Below, one piece after another: positions 43,235-52,370 of a stretch of DNA of 64,000 nucleotides (its first letter is position 1; the number at the start of each line of letters is the position of its first letter). The position numbers and the translations under genes were made by a program. Under the pieces are notes generated by a model that saw only the letters and a list, made by a program, of their open reading frames with translations, was not told the origin of the DNA and did no database searches. Source of the stretch: Thioalkalivibrio paradoxus ARh 1 (GTDB taxonomy: Bacteria > Pseudomonadota > Gammaproteobacteria > Ectothiorhodospirales > Ectothiorhodospiraceae); assembly GCF_000227685.2 (NCBI RefSeq), contig NZ_CP007029.1:2020501-2084500 (forward strand). The letters run 5' to 3'.

Positions 43235-44182
43235 TTACACGGATGGTTCGTGGGCGTTGCCCGAGCTGGGAGCGCGGCCGAACAGCAGTTCTTCCGAGCG
43301 CAGCACGTCGTGGATCACGCCAGCCTCGCGCAACTCCCGCTGCGTTGGATACCAGATCTCGTCGTGTCCGGCCTGGAACAGCCGGGCGAGAAATGCCGGC
43401 TGCACTCCTTGCCTGCGAAAGTGCTGGAGATCCCGCTGCTGTTCCAACCCCATGTCCGAAAACGCTCTCAGACCGCCGAATGGCACAGCGTATTGGTGAA
43501 AGCCGAGCCGGGCCTCGTCGGCCAGGTACCGCTTGTCGCCCGAGACAAATGCCGTGACGCAGGCGGAATGGCAGCCGTCGAAAGAATAGGTGTTCAGGCC
43601 GTGGCGCTCGATCACCTGACCGACACTGCGGCCAGCGGAGATCCACCCGCCCCGACTGTCCAGAATAATCCCCTGCACCTCCGGCTCGTTGCGCAATGCC
43701 CGCCTTAGTTGACGGGCCGCGTCGTACCCCAGGTAGCCCTCGAAATGGATCAGTTCGCCATCGCCGACCCGCGTGACCGTGAAACTGCCGTAACGGTCAG
43801 GACCGAACGCGATCGTCAGAATATCGCGATAGATCGGCGCAGCCAGCGCCATCGTCACCACGGTAGCGGTTACGCTCACCACCAGGATCACACGGGCAAC
43901 CCGGCCCCAGGCCCGTCGGCGCAAGCCGGCCCGGTGCGGAGCGGCGGCCCGCCATACCCCGACGACCTGCCACGGGTAGACCAGTCCGTACACGAACGCC
44001 ACATGCAGCACCGCCAGACGTGAGACCAGCCTGGGATCGCCGTCCAGGGCCATGGCTCCGAGCAACTGCTCGACCAGGGGCCGAGCCGAAAGCAGGAGCA
44101 GATTCAACCCCACAAAGTTGATCCAGAAAGCGACCGCGAGACCGAGCTCGCCGCGCCAGTGTCTGACGATGTATTGCACCAT
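43235..44182 (-). CDS. membrane protein with ClpP/crotonase-fold serine-protease-like domain
   Basis: This 315-residue protein has three hydrophobic segments in the first 120 residues and then a ClpP-fold domain of the COG3904 type. The domain contains VQGIILDSRGGWISAGRSVG, then GCHSACVTAFVSGDKRYL with the likely nucleophile Ser206, and ARLGFHQY with His229. These resemble the Ser-His pair of SppA/ClpP-like enzymes, though no activity is established for this group. ATG 44182 has GGAAGAG upstream; the longer frame into the divergent region is not coding. It is divergent from the isochorismatase gene. Confidence 0.78.
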   Translation of the reverse strand: MVQYIVRHWRGELGLAVAFWINFVGLNLLLLSARPLVEQLLGAMALDGDPRLVSRLAVLHVAFVYGLVYPWQVVGVWRAAAPHRAGLRRRAWGRVARVILVVSVTATVVTMALAAPIYRDILTIAFGPDRYGSFTVTRVGDGELIHFEGYLGYDAARQLRRALRNEPEVQGIILDSRGGWISAGRSVGQVIERHGLNTYSFDGCHSACVTAFVSGDKRYLADEARLGFHQYAVPFGGLRAFSDMGLEQQRDLQHFRRQGVQPAFLARLFQAGHDEIWYPTQRELREAGVIHDVLRSEELLFGRAPSSGNAHEPSV

Positions 44183-44391
44183 TGTGTCTCTTCCAACCCG
44201 GACCTGTGCCGCTACCGGTACCCGGCGCGGCGCCCGCGGCTGGCAGCGGCCGGCCAACGCCGGGCACCAGAAGGGGTCGTCGCGACGCGTTCGATCTTCC
44301 TTCAGGTTCCACCCGCGCGCAATTGTCCACGGGCATGCACCTGCATCAGACTGAAGCCCCGAGGCAGATGACAAGCGACGAGGGCCGCCCG

Positions 44392-45069
44392 ATGAGCTGG
44401 AAGACCGACCACCGTTCCTTCTACTACGCGAACGACCCCGAACCCGAGGATCCGGTGCTGGAGCCCCAGGAGACTGCCTTGCTCTGCATCGACGTGCAGA
44501 ACTACGGCTTGAAGCTCCCCGACGACCCGCGGGAACGCGCCCGGTGGGAGGCTTTCCACCGACGCATGCACGGAACCGTGCTGCCCACGCTCCGTGCGCT
44601 GCAGCAGGCCTTTCGCCGCCGGGGGCTCGACGTGCTCCATGCCCGCATCGCCTGCCTGCTCGAGGATGGCCGGGACCGGTCGCTGAGCCAGAAGATGCCC
44701 GGGTGGAACGACCTGCTGATGCCGCTGCACGCGGGCGAGTCGCAGATCGCCCCCGAGGTGGCACCGGCCCCGGGCGAGATCGTGGTCACCAAGACCACCG
44801 ACAGCGCGCTGACCGGCACCAACCTTCGGCTGGTGCTGCACAACATGGGTATCCGCAACGTGGTCGTGGCCGGGATCTACACCGACCAATGCGTGTCGTC
44901 GACGGTGCGCAGCCTCGCCGACGAGAGCTTCAACGTGCTGCTGGTGGAGGACTGCTGTGCCGCCGGTACCGAGGCCCTGCACCGGCACGAACTCGAAGTG
45001 ATCAACCGGATCTACTGCCACGTGATGTCGAGCCGAGAGCTGGCCGCCTACCTCGGGCTGGAAATCTGA
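44392..45069 (+). CDS. isochorismatase-fold cysteine hydrolase
   Basis: This 225-residue enzyme of the isochorismatase-like superfamily has a complete catalytic triad: Asp34 ([10 protein letters not shown]), Lys134 ([15 protein letters not shown]) and Cys167 ([18 protein letters not shown]). Members hydrolyse amides such as nicotinamide, N-carbamoyl compounds or ureidoacrylate; the substrate here cannot be assigned. The start at ATG 44392 has AGGG 7 bases upstream. An ATG eight codons earlier is possible. It is 97 bases before the citrate synthase gene. Confidence 0.9.
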   Translation: MSWKTDHRSFYYANDPEPEDPVLEPQETALLCIDVQNYGLKLPDDPRERARWEAFHRRMHGTVLPTLRALQQAFRRRGLDVLHARIACLLEDGRDRSLSQKMPGWNDLLMPLHAGESQIAPEVAPAPGEIVVTKTTDSALTGTNLRLVLHNMGIRNVVVAGIYTDQCVSSTVRSLADESFNVLLVEDCCAAGTEALHRHELEVINRIYCHVMSSRELAAYLGLEI

Positions 45070-45166
45070 AGCCCATCCGAAATGCAATGGTGCAGTGCAC
45101 GCAGCAAGGCACTACACTGACCTGCAGCGACCCCGTCGGTCTCTGAAAGGACACGGAAGGAGCCCC

Positions 45167-46465
45167 ATGACAGCGAAAACCGTAACGCTTACCGACAACA
45201 GCACCGGCAAGACCATCGAATTGCCGGTGCACGAAGGCAGCCACGGACCCGACTGCATCGACATCCGTACCCTGTACAAGGAGCTCGGCTACTTCACCTA
45301 TGACCCGGGGTACCTGTCCACGGCCAGCTGCAGCAGCGGCGTAACCTTCATCGACGGCGACCAGGGCACCCTGCTCTACCGCGGCTACCCGATCGAACAG
45401 TTGGCGGAACAGAGCACTTACCTTGAAGTCTGCTATCTGCTGCTGAACGGCGAACTGCCCAGCTCCGACGAACTGCACCAGTTCTCGCGGATCATCAAGG
45501 AACATTCGATGCTGCACGAGGCAGTGCGCGGCTTCTACGACGGCTTCCGGCACGATGCGCACCCGATGGCGATCATGGTCGGCGTCGTCGGCGCACTGTC
45601 CGCCTTCTACCACGACGCCACCGACGTGCATAACCCGGAACACCGCAAGATCTCGGCGCACCGGCTGATCTCGAAGATGCCCACCATTGCCGCCTGGTCG
45701 TACAAGTACGCGAACGGGCAGCCGTTCATGTACCCGAAGAACCGTCTGTCGTACACCGAGAATTTCCTGGCGATGATGTTCGGCGTACCCACCGGCACCT
45801 ACGAACCGAACCCGACGTTCGTGCGCGCTTTGGACTTGATCCTGATCCTGCACGCCGACCACGAACAGAACGCGTCGACGTCGACGGTTCGGCTCTCGGG
45901 CAGCTCCGAGGCCAACCCGTTCGCTGCGATCTCCGCCGGCATCGCCTCGCTGTGGGGCCCGCTGCACGGCGGCGCGAACGAGAAGGTCGTGATCATGCTC
46001 GAGGACATCGTGCACAGCGGCAAGAAGGTCGAGGAATTCGTCGCCCGCGCGAAGGACAAGAACGACCCGTTCCGGCTGATGGGCTTCGGCCACCGCGTGT
46101 ACAAGAACTACGACCCGCGCGCGAAGATCATCCGCGAGATGTGCCACAAGCTGCTGGCCGAGATGGGCGGCGAGAACGAACCGCTTTTCGAGGTAGCGCT
46201 GAAGCTCGAGAAGATCGCGACCGAGGACGAGTACTTCATCGAGCGCAAGCTGTATCCGAACGTCGACTTCTACTCGGGCATCATCCTGCGCGCGATGGGC
46301 ATCCCGCTGAACATGTTCACGGTGATCTTCGCGCTGGCCCGCACCGTCGGTTGGATCTCGCACTGGAACGAGATGATGCAGGATCCGGAATCGCGGATCG
46401 GACGCCCGCGGCAGCTCTACACCGGGTACCAGGCGCGCGACTACGTGCCGATCGAAACCCGCTGA
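45167..46465 (+). CDS. gltA: citrate synthase (type II)
   Basis: It condenses acetyl-CoA and oxaloacetate to citrate. The 432-residue length fits the hexameric type II enzyme of gammaproteobacteria. Catalytic and substrate-binding regions are visible: [45 protein letters not shown] and [17 protein letters not shown] 45167 follows GAAGGAG. A weak -10 candidate TACACT (45113-45118) lies upstream. Confidence 0.96.
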   Translation: MTAKTVTLTDNSTGKTIELPVHEGSHGPDCIDIRTLYKELGYFTYDPGYLSTASCSSGVTFIDGDQGTLLYRGYPIEQLAEQSTYLEVCYLLLNGELPSSDELHQFSRIIKEHSMLHEAVRGFYDGFRHDAHPMAIMVGVVGALSAFYHDATDVHNPEHRKISAHRLISKMPTIAAWSYKYANGQPFMYPKNRLSYTENFLAMMFGVPTGTYEPNPTFVRALDLILILHADHEQNASTSTVRLSGSSEANPFAAISAGIASLWGPLHGGANEKVVIMLEDIVHSGKKVEEFVARAKDKNDPFRLMGFGHRVYKNYDPRAKIIREMCHKLLAEMGGENEPLFEVALKLEKIATEDEYFIERKLYPNVDFYSGIILRAMGIPLNMFTVIFALARTVGWISHWNEMMQDPESRIGRPRQLYTGYQARDYVPIETR

Positions 46466-46561
46466 ACAACCGCAGGCGGCCCGTGGCCCGTCGACGACTA
46501 CACGCGCCGGTCATTCACCCGAAACATGTGCCTTCTTGCGCCGCACAACACGCTTGCGTAG

Positions 46562-46577
46562 ATTAGATGCATCTAAT
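46562..46577. promoter_or_regulatory. 16-bp perfect palindrome, candidate operator
   Basis: ATTAGATGCATCTAAT is a perfect palindrome ending 18 bases before the start of the DUF2892 gene, in an otherwise GC-rich gap. AT-rich palindromes of this form are typical operators of ArsR-family repressors, and DUF2892/metallo-beta-lactamase genes are regulated this way in sulfide-sensing BigR-type systems. No repressor gene is next to it in this window. Confidence 0.6.
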
Positions 46578-46595
46578 ATTGATCAGGAGAAACCC

Positions 46596-46799
46596 ATGCG
46601 CATCGACCAACTCGTTCTCGCCGTCGCCGGCACCGTCGTCCTGCTGAGCGCCCTGCTGGCCTGGCTGTTCAGCCCGGCCTGGCTGCTGCTGACCGCCTTC
46701 GTCGGCCTCAACCTGCTGCAGTCGGCCTTCACCGGCTTCTGCCCGCTGGCGCTGATCCTGAAGAAGATGGGCGTGAGCCCCGGCCAGGCGTTCAGCTAG
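46596..46799 (+). CDS. DUF2892 small membrane protein
   Basis: This 67-residue protein with two hydrophobic segments has the DUF2892 form: a start [19 protein letters not shown] and the C-terminal [16 protein letters not shown], with the conserved cysteine before the last helix. In YgaP this domain is fused to a rhodanese. Free-standing forms are found with sulfur-handling enzymes. ATG 46596 follows CAGGAGA. It sits downstream of the palindrome and upstream of a metallo-beta-lactamase hydrolase, suggesting a small sulfur-related unit. Confidence 0.85.
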   Translation: MRIDQLVLAVAGTVVLLSALLAWLFSPAWLLLTAFVGLNLLQSAFTGFCPLALILKKMGVSPGQAFS

Positions 46800-46813
46800 G
46801 ATACACCCCGGCA

Positions 46814-46845
46814 CGACACCGGCCTGTTCCAATGGGCCGGTGTCG
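46814..46845. terminator. hairpin between DUF2892 and the hydrolase gene
   Basis: CGACACCGGCC (46814-46824) and GGCCGGTGTCG (46835-46845) form a perfect 11-bp stem with a 10-base loop. It is not followed by a T-run, so it may be an attenuating or RNA-stabilising hairpin rather than a classic terminator. Confidence 0.45.
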
Positions 46846-46946
46846 GTACGCCCCAAGCCCCGCGACTCGCGGATGTATTGCATCCGCCAACCGCTTTGCG
46901 CGACCCTCCAGGTTCCGAAGCATCGAGCCGCCGGAGCCCAGCCGCG

Positions 46947-47669
46947 ATGAACCCCACGCGCCCTGACCTGCCCTACCGCATCCACGCCCTCGAACTGGGG
47001 CCGATGGAAAACTTCATCTACGTGATCGAGGACATCGCCAGTGGCCGGGCCGCAATCGTCGACCCCGCCTGGGAACCCGAGGCGATCGTGGCACTGGCCG
47101 AAAGCAAGGGCCTGCAGATCAGCGACCTGCTGCTGACCCACAGCCACCACGACCACATCAACGGCATCGAGCGGGTGCTCGAATCCGCGCCGAACGCCCG
47201 ACTGCACCTGCTGAAGCCCGAGGCCGACTTCTGGGGCCGGGATCTGGCCCGCCCCGAACTGCACCACGGCGGCGACGTGCTCCGGCTCGGCGACACCGAG
47301 ATCCGGATCCTGCACACCCCCGGCCACACCCCGGGCTCCGCCTGTTACCACCTGCCGGCCGGCGACGACCTGATCACCGGCGACACGCTGTTCGTTTTCG
47401 GCTGCGGACGCTGCGACCTGGCCGGCGGAGACCCGGAGCAGATGTTCCACACGCTGAACGACCTGCGCAGCGGACTGCCCCGGCACACCTGCATCCACCC
47501 CGGGCACAACTACGCCGAAAAGCCCACCTCGACCCTCGACGAACAGGCCAAGGGCAACCCCTTCCTGCACTTCCAGGACGTCGCGAAGTTCGTGCACTAC
47601 CGCATGCACGAGCACGACCGTGTACGCAGCTCCCCATACGGTCCGATCCCGAAACCGGGAAGCGCTTGA
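46947..47669 (+). CDS. metallo-beta-lactamase-fold hydrolase (glyoxalase II / persulfide dioxygenase-like)
   Basis: This 240-residue single-domain protein has the metal-binding set HSHHDH (about 57-62), TPGHTPGS, ITGDTLF and HPGHNYAEKP. The family includes hydroxyacylglutathione hydrolase and ETHE1-type persulfide dioxygenases, and motifs alone do not separate them. The C-terminal hydroxyacylglutathione-binding domain of classic GloB is not apparent, although the GNPFLHF segment is present. Context with DUF2892 favours a sulfur role, as inference. The start is ATG 46947. Confidence 0.82.
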   Translation: MNPTRPDLPYRIHALELGPMENFIYVIEDIASGRAAIVDPAWEPEAIVALAESKGLQISDLLLTHSHHDHINGIERVLESAPNARLHLLKPEADFWGRDLARPELHHGGDVLRLGDTEIRILHTPGHTPGSACYHLPAGDDLITGDTLFVFGCGRCDLAGGDPEQMFHTLNDLRSGLPRHTCIHPGHNYAEKPTSTLDEQAKGNPFLHFQDVAKFVHYRMHEHDRVRSSPYGPIPKPGSA

Positions 47670-47689
47670 ACCACCCCCGGTTCGGGGGC

Positions 47690-47718
47690 TTGCATCCCCG
47701 GCCGCAGACCGAGATAAT
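47690..47718 (+). promoter_or_regulatory. sigma-70 promoter of tRNA-Arg
   Basis: TTGCAT (47690-47695) and GATAAT (47713-47718) are separated by 17 bases, and the tRNA starts 16 bases past the -10 box. A short GC hairpin just before the -35 may end the upstream hydrolase transcript. Confidence 0.75.
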
Positions 47719-47733
47719 GCGCGCCTGCCCTAC

Positions 47734-47810
47734 GCGCCCGTAGCTCAGTTGGATAGAGTACCTGGCTACGAACCAGGTGGTCGGAGGTTCGAATCCTTCC
47801 GGGCGCGCCA
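47734..47810 (+). tRNA. tRNA-Arg (anticodon ACG), CCA encoded
   Basis: This 77-base gene has a 7-bp acceptor stem GCGCCCG/CGGGCGC, anticodon loop CTACGAA giving ACG, T-loop TTCGAAT and encoded GCCA end. The ACG anticodon is converted to ICG by TadA to read CGU/CGC/CGA. It marks the left border of the accessory region. Confidence 0.95.
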
Positions 47811-47821
47811 TAAAACACGAG

Positions 47822-47856
47822 AAGGACCAGAGGCTTACAGCCCCTGGTCCTTTTTT
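47822..47856 (+). terminator. Rho-independent terminator after tRNA-Arg
   Basis: AAGGACCAG (47822-47830) and CTGGTCCTT (47843-47851) form the stem, followed directly by a run of T. It lies 11 bases past the tRNA 3' end. Confidence 0.85.
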
Positions 47857-48274
47857 CGTTTATGTCCTCGAAACGCTCCGTGACCATTTCGTGACCGTCA
47901 TTCATGGCAGTGCGGCCAGCAATGCCTGAAATGACCTTCTGGCTCCGAGCCACCTTCGTCCCCCTCCCGCATTCATCTTCCGGTCCGGCGCCAAGGTTGC
48001 GTATTCCGGATCAACGTGACCGCTCATTCCGTCGGAACGTGACCGGCGATTCCAGCGCTGCAGACGTGCTCAGGGCGGCGACCGCTGGCGCAGGGTGGTC
48101 CGGAGGAAGTCGCGGCGCATGAACGGACGGGCCGAAGAGACCGAAAGGACGGTGTCTTGTTCGAGCGAAATCACCTGAGTCTCTGACCTGAAGGCGGCGA
48201 ACGACGAGGGGCAATGGCATGATCCGCGCACGGGCATCGTCAGACGACCCGAAACGATATTGGGGCGCGACAGC
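47857..48274. other. intergenic stretch with possible IS remnant
   Basis: No gene is recognised in these ~420 bases. Two imperfect 18-bp direct repeats, AACGTGACCGCTCATTCC (48013-48030) and AACGTGACCGGCGATTCC (48036-48053), resemble the repeated subterminal motifs of IS21-like ends (from memory). If so, only an end of the element remains; no istA/istB fragment is seen. Confidence 0.35.
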
Positions 48275-48564
48275 ATGAAACCGTCCATCGCATTGCGGAG
48301 GCACCGGGAGGCGATCCGGCAGATCGTCGCCCGTCACCACGCCCGCAATCCCCGGGTGTTCGGCTCGGTACTGCTGGGGGAAGACATCGAAGCAAGCGAT
48401 CTGGATATCCTCGCCGATCCCACCGAGGAAACCTCGCTGTTCGACATCGGCGCGATCCGTGTCGAACTGAGCGACTTGCTGGGTGTCGCGGTGGATGTAC
48501 TCACGCCCGATGCCCTCCCGACCGGTAGAGAGACGACGTGTTGACCCGGGTACATGCGGTATGA
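48275..48564 (+). pseudogene. MNT-type nucleotidyltransferase antitoxin, frameshifted near the C-terminus
   Basis: The reading frame from ATG 48275 gives a minimal nucleotidyltransferase: FGSVLLGEDIEASDLDIL (Gly30-Ser31, Ser41-Asp42, Asp44), the MntA/HepT-system signature. It ends at 48544 in an abnormal tail (PTGRETTC). In another frame the expected family ending RDDVLTRVHAV then stop appears at 48529-48564, so a single-base indel near 48525 best explains the sequence. No HEPN toxin gene follows, although these antitoxins normally overlap one. The family and the frameshift are seen in the sequence; loss of function is inferred. Confidence 0.7.
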
Positions 48565-48680
48565 CCCGGCGCAAGGCGCCGGACCTGTGGGGTTGCTTGT
48601 GCCCCTGCGCCGCGATTGTCGCGACCTGGCGCGCAGGGTAGGCTTGCAGGAAGATGCCCAACCCGCAGGAGTTCGTCGCG

Positions 48681-49241
48681 ATGAACGCCCCCGCAATGCG
48701 CACTGCAACCTACGAGGACCTGCTGCAAGTGCCGGAGAACCTGGTTGCGGAAATCATCCATGGGCAGCTGGTCACACATCCGCGCCCGTCGCCGCGCCAT
48801 GCAATGGCGAGCTCCGCGCTGGGCGATGAACTCGTCAGCCCCTTTGGCAAGGGTCGCGGCGGCCCCGGTGGCTGGTGGATTCTGGACGAACCCGAATTGC
48901 ATCTTGGGCCAGATGTATTGGTTCCGGACCTCGCGGGCTGGCGCCGCGAGCGCCTGCCTTCCCTTCCGGAGACGGCCTGGTTCGAACTGGCGCCCGACTG
49001 GATCTGCGAGGTGCTCTTGCCATCGACGGCGCGCACCGACCGGGCGGAGAAACTGCCGATCTATGCCGCCACCGGGGTGCCCCACGTCTGGTTGATCGAT
49101 CCCGACCTGCGCACGCTCGAGGCCTTCGAGAATCTCGATGGCCGCTGGCTGCTCCTCGGCGTGCACGAAAACGACAATCCCATTCAGCTCCCCCCGTTCG
49201 ACGCAATCAGCTTCCCACTCGACGCACTCTGGGCCGACTGA
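48681..49241 (+). CDS. Uma2-family (DUF820) PD-(D/E)XK nuclease-like protein
   Basis: This 186-residue protein has the Uma2 layout: start RTATYEDLLQVPENLVAEII, then HLGPDVLVPDLAGWRRERLP with the active-site aspartate, APDWICEVLLPSTARTDRAEK with the acidic residue and distal lysine, and YAATGVPHVWLIDPDLRTLE. The family has the restriction-endonuclease fold and is often mobile; its role is not settled. ATG 48681 has AGGAG 9 bases upstream and was preferred to ATG 48654. No neighbour suggests a partner. Confidence 0.87.
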   Translation: MNAPAMRTATYEDLLQVPENLVAEIIHGQLVTHPRPSPRHAMASSALGDELVSPFGKGRGGPGGWWILDEPELHLGPDVLVPDLAGWRRERLPSLPETAWFELAPDWICEVLLPSTARTDRAEKLPIYAATGVPHVWLIDPDLRTLEAFENLDGRWLLLGVHENDNPIQLPPFDAISFPLDALWAD

Positions 49242-49845
49242 CCAGAAGCGGGCCAGCATCCACCCGGGATTCTTCGCCAGCCTCATCCGGTCGCCACATC
49301 AGCACCACGGCTTCCGGGAGAATCCGGGACAGGACGGTGCCAGATACTCGTGGATCCGTCGGCGCCCGTGACACGAGCTGCGAACCGTACTACCATTCGC
49401 GCATCCCCCGTGACAGCCGGAGGCGGCGCCAACAGGCCCTAACTGTTACGCGCGATATCGGCTCTTCTTTGTTTCTAAGTTCTGTGGGAAAAATGAACCC
49501 CGGATGAGCCCGATCGATATCATGTTAGTTTGGTTCTTGCCCTGGGACTATTTCTGCTTACGAGCCAATGAATACTTTCGGGCGCACCACCCCTTGCCCA
49601 GGACGAAAAGTGCGATACCCGATCTCACTGATCCGCACCATGGGTGAAGCTCGTGCCCCCCGTTGGCTGCATCTGTCGACCAACCAGTGTGTTCTGCACG
49701 GTCCGTCGTATTTATCTGTGGGGGCGCGTTGCACAACCCCGCCGTTCAAGACTCTTCGTGTGATACGCGGCCTACGTTGGCCCGCGAAGCCGCAGCCGCA
49801 ACGACACTGTCCGCAGCCGACACCGGGGCTGACCAGGGAGCGCCC
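49242..49845. other. 604-bp non-coding stretch before the glycosyltransferase cluster
   Basis: No recognisable gene. The part 49440-49580 is noticeably richer in A/T than the surroundings and probably carries the promoter of the following three-gene cluster, but no -35/-10 pair is convincing. No JUMPstart-like element was seen. Confidence 0.4.
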
Positions 49846-50580
49846 ATGAACCGCGACGCGGCCGATGCGGCGATCATGATCGTCATCCCGGCTCTCAACG
49901 AGCAAACCTCACTGGGTACCGTGGTACGGGCCGCCAGGCAAAGCTTTCCCCACGTGGTGGTGGTCGACGATTTCAGCTCTGACGCAACACGTGCTGCCGG
50001 CCTCCAAGCCGGGGCCCAGGTACTGTCGTTGGCCGCCCGCCTGGGGGCCTGGGGGGCCACGCAGACTGGCCTGCGGTATGCGCTGTTGCAGGGAGCCGAT
50101 ACCGTCGTCACCCTCGATGCGGACGGGCAGCACGAACCCGCCCTCATACGTGAACTGCTTGCACCCCTGCACAATGGCGAGGCGGATGTCGTCATCGGCT
50201 CGTGCCCGTTGCGAGTGAGCCCCCTGCGACGACTCGCGTGGGCGTATTTCCGCCGACTGACCGGCCTCCGACTGGAAGACCTCACCTCGGGCTTCCGGGC
50301 ATACAACCGCCGGGCGATCGAGGTGCTGACGTCACCGCAAGCGACTCTGCTCGACTACCAGGACGTTGGTGTCTTGATGCTGATGCGTTCGAAGTCGTTG
50401 CGGGTGCGTGAGGTGAACATTCCCATCACCCACCGCCGCGACGGCATATCGCGCGTGTTCTCGTCCTGGTGGATGGTGTTCCGATATATGGTCCACACCA
50501 CCGTGCTCTGCCTCGCCAACCTGAGCGGCTCTAGAGCAAACCAAGGCCCAACCCTTCGAGCCACCGACAGAGCCCGATGA
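49846..50580 (+). CDS. glycosyltransferase family 2 (dolichyl-phosphate-mannose-synthase-like)
   Basis: This 244-residue GT-A enzyme has IMIVIPALNEQTSLGTVV at the N-terminus, the first acidic motif VVVDDFSSDATRAAG, and the DxD-like VTLDADGQHEPALI. The acceptor-side segment EDLTSGFRAYNRRAIEVL is typical of polyprenyl-phosphate glycosyltransferases. It has no C-terminal membrane domain. It would transfer a hexose from a nucleotide sugar to a lipid carrier or glycan. ATG 49846 follows CAGGGAG. A DUF2304 gene begins four bases after its stop, a pairing common in surface-polysaccharide clusters. Confidence 0.88.
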   Translation: MNRDAADAAIMIVIPALNEQTSLGTVVRAARQSFPHVVVVDDFSSDATRAAGLQAGAQVLSLAARLGAWGATQTGLRYALLQGADTVVTLDADGQHEPALIRELLAPLHNGEADVVIGSCPLRVSPLRRLAWAYFRRLTGLRLEDLTSGFRAYNRRAIEVLTSPQATLLDYQDVGVLMLMRSKSLRVREVNIPITHRRDGISRVFSSWWMVFRYMVHTTVLCLANLSGSRANQGPTLRATDRAR

Positions 50581-50584
50581 AGCT

Positions 50585-51028
50585 GTGATTCCTTATCAAT
50601 GGACGAGCGCAGCGATTGGGCTGCTCATTGCAGGGGCCATCCTGTACCTGGTGCGCCGCGACCACTTGCATGGCCCCTACGCCGTCTGGTGGCTCGCGGC
50701 CTCGGTCGTGATCGTCCTGGTGGGCCTTTTCCCGCAGGCGGTCAACCTGGTCGCCCACGGCCTGGGCATTTCCTACCCACCGATTCTGCCGGTATTCCTT
50801 GGCATGGGGCTCATCCTGATCAAGATGCTGACACAGGATTTAGAGCGCTCACGCCAGGAACTACACCTTCGACGACTGACACAGCGGATCGCCATACTTG
50901 AAGCGCTGATGGACGAGCGAGGAATTCCCGCACCGCAATCCGTTGCGCACCGGCCGCATCGGCTGCCGTCCAACGACCACGTCCAAAGCGACGAACCCGA
51001 TTACTCCGATCATGGCCAGCGAGAGTAA
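50585..51028 (+). CDS. DUF2304 membrane protein
   Basis: This 147-residue protein has three hydrophobic segments (about 8-24, 34-52 and 66-82), then a coiled-coil-like stretch (LERSRQELHLRRLTQRIAIL) and a hydrophilic tail. DUF2304 proteins nearly always sit beside a GT2 enzyme of the dolichyl-phosphate type, as here, and may anchor it to the membrane. The start is GTG 50585, just after the upstream stop. Its end overlaps the next gene by 17 bases. Confidence 0.85.
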   Translation: MIPYQWTSAAIGLLIAGAILYLVRRDHLHGPYAVWWLAASVVIVLVGLFPQAVNLVAHGLGISYPPILPVFLGMGLILIKMLTQDLERSRQELHLRRLTQRIAILEALMDERGIPAPQSVAHRPHRLPSNDHVQSDEPDYSDHGQRE

Positions 51029-52346
51029 GCGCTGCGGCCCACCGGGCGAACGTTCACGGCCACCCCGCGTTCTCCACATCGGCAAGTTCTTTCCCCCGGT
51101 TTGGGGCGGGATCGAGACCTACCTTTCGGATCTGCTGGGTGCGGCCAGCGCAACGGGGGCCGAGGTTTCCGCCGTGGTGCACCTGCCGCATGGAGGGGCA
51201 ATCCCCAACGCAACCTCTTCTGAACACGCACCAGACGACGGCCGCCCAGCCATGGCACCTCGCGACCACCGGTCTTCGTCGGGAAGCCTCCAACCAATAC
51301 CGCCGGCCCTGCCTCCCAAGCCCTACCCCCTGTACACCGCGCGAAGTTACGGGCAACTCCTCTACGCACCGATCAGTCCCGGCTTTCCGCTCGCCCTGTC
51401 CCGCGCCATCCGTTCGTTCCGTCCGGACCTACTGCATTTCCACCTGCCGAACACGTCGGCCTTCGCCGCTCTGGCGTTACCGTCGGCACGCCGCCTACCC
51501 TGGGTGATCCACTGGCACGCGGATGTCGACCCCGCCGCCCTTGATTGGCGTATCCGCTGGGCCTACCGAGGTTATCGCCCCCTCGAGCAAGCGATGTTGC
51601 GACGCGGCGCGGTCACCATCGCCACGTCGCCATCCTATCGGGATGCGAGTGCCGCGCTCCAACCGTGGCGTGATCGCTGCTCCACGCTCCCGCTCGGCGT
51701 TGCACCCGAACGGCTTACCCAGCCAACGCGGGCCGCGACCGAGGCAGCCACGGCGCGCTGGCCAGGCACGGGTCTGCTGAAGGTCCTGGCCGTCGGCCGA
51801 CTCACCTATTACAAGGGCTTCGACGTGCTGATCGAGGCGGTGAACCGCAGCCCCCACGCCGGTCTGTTGATTGTGGGCGATGGCACGGCCCGAACCACCC
51901 TGGCGGAAAAAATCTCACGGCACCGTCTCACCGCGCGGGTGCAGCTCCTCGGGTCGGTCAGCACCGCAACGCTGCGGGCGTTGATGTGCGCCTGCGACGT
52001 GGTGTGTCTTCCATCCCTGGACCGCAGCGAAGCCTTTGGCTTGGTCCTGGTGGAAGCCATGCGCTACGCCCGCCCGGTGATCGCATCGGACATCCCCGGT
52101 TCCGGTGTCGGCTGGGTGGTGCGCGAAGGCGGCCACGGGCTGCTCGTGCCGCCCGGTGACCCTGCAGCCCTTGCGCAGGCGCTGCAACGAATGGCCGATG
52201 ACCACGACCTGCGCAGCCGATTGGCCAACGAGGGCGCAAAGCGGTTCGCGTCGCACTTCGACATCACCCGCCAGATCCCGGAGCTATATCGCCTCTACCA
52301 GCGAGTGCTGCATCCCGACGCTCTGCACGCCACCCAGAGCCCGTGA
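51012..52346 (+). CDS. glycosyltransferase family 4
   Basis: This 444-residue GT-B enzyme's N-terminal domain begins RVLHIGKFFPPVWGGIETYL. The C-terminal donor-binding domain contains LAVGRLTYYKGFDVLIEAV, VGDGTARTTLAEKI and CLPSLDRSEAFGLVLVEAMRY (the E-x7-E motif of GT4). A disordered, proline-rich insertion at about 70-110 is unusual. It acts at the cytoplasmic side on a nucleotide sugar and probably a lipid-linked acceptor. It overlaps the DUF2304 gene by 17 bases, so the three genes form one operon. Confidence 0.9.
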   Translation: MASESKRCGPPGERSRPPRVLHIGKFFPPVWGGIETYLSDLLGAASATGAEVSAVVHLPHGGAIPNATSSEHAPDDGRPAMAPRDHRSSSGSLQPIPPALPPKPYPLYTARSYGQLLYAPISPGFPLALSRAIRSFRPDLLHFHLPNTSAFAALALPSARRLPWVIHWHADVDPAALDWRIRWAYRGYRPLEQAMLRRGAVTIATSPSYRDASAALQPWRDRCSTLPLGVAPERLTQPTRAATEAATARWPGTGLLKVLAVGRLTYYKGFDVLIEAVNRSPHAGLLIVGDGTARTTLAEKISRHRLTARVQLLGSVSTATLRALMCACDVVCLPSLDRSEAFGLVLVEAMRYARPVIASDIPGSGVGWVVREGGHGLLVPPGDPAALAQALQRMADDHDLRSRLANEGAKRFASHFDITRQIPELYRLYQRVLHPDALHATQSP

Positions 52347-52370
52347 CACGACGCGTGGGCATGCACCACC

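Noticed and set aside
47597..47953. Minus-strand frame across tRNA-Arg as an integrase C-terminus
   Set aside because: The frame runs through the tRNA gene and its terminator, and no tyrosine-recombinase motif is present.
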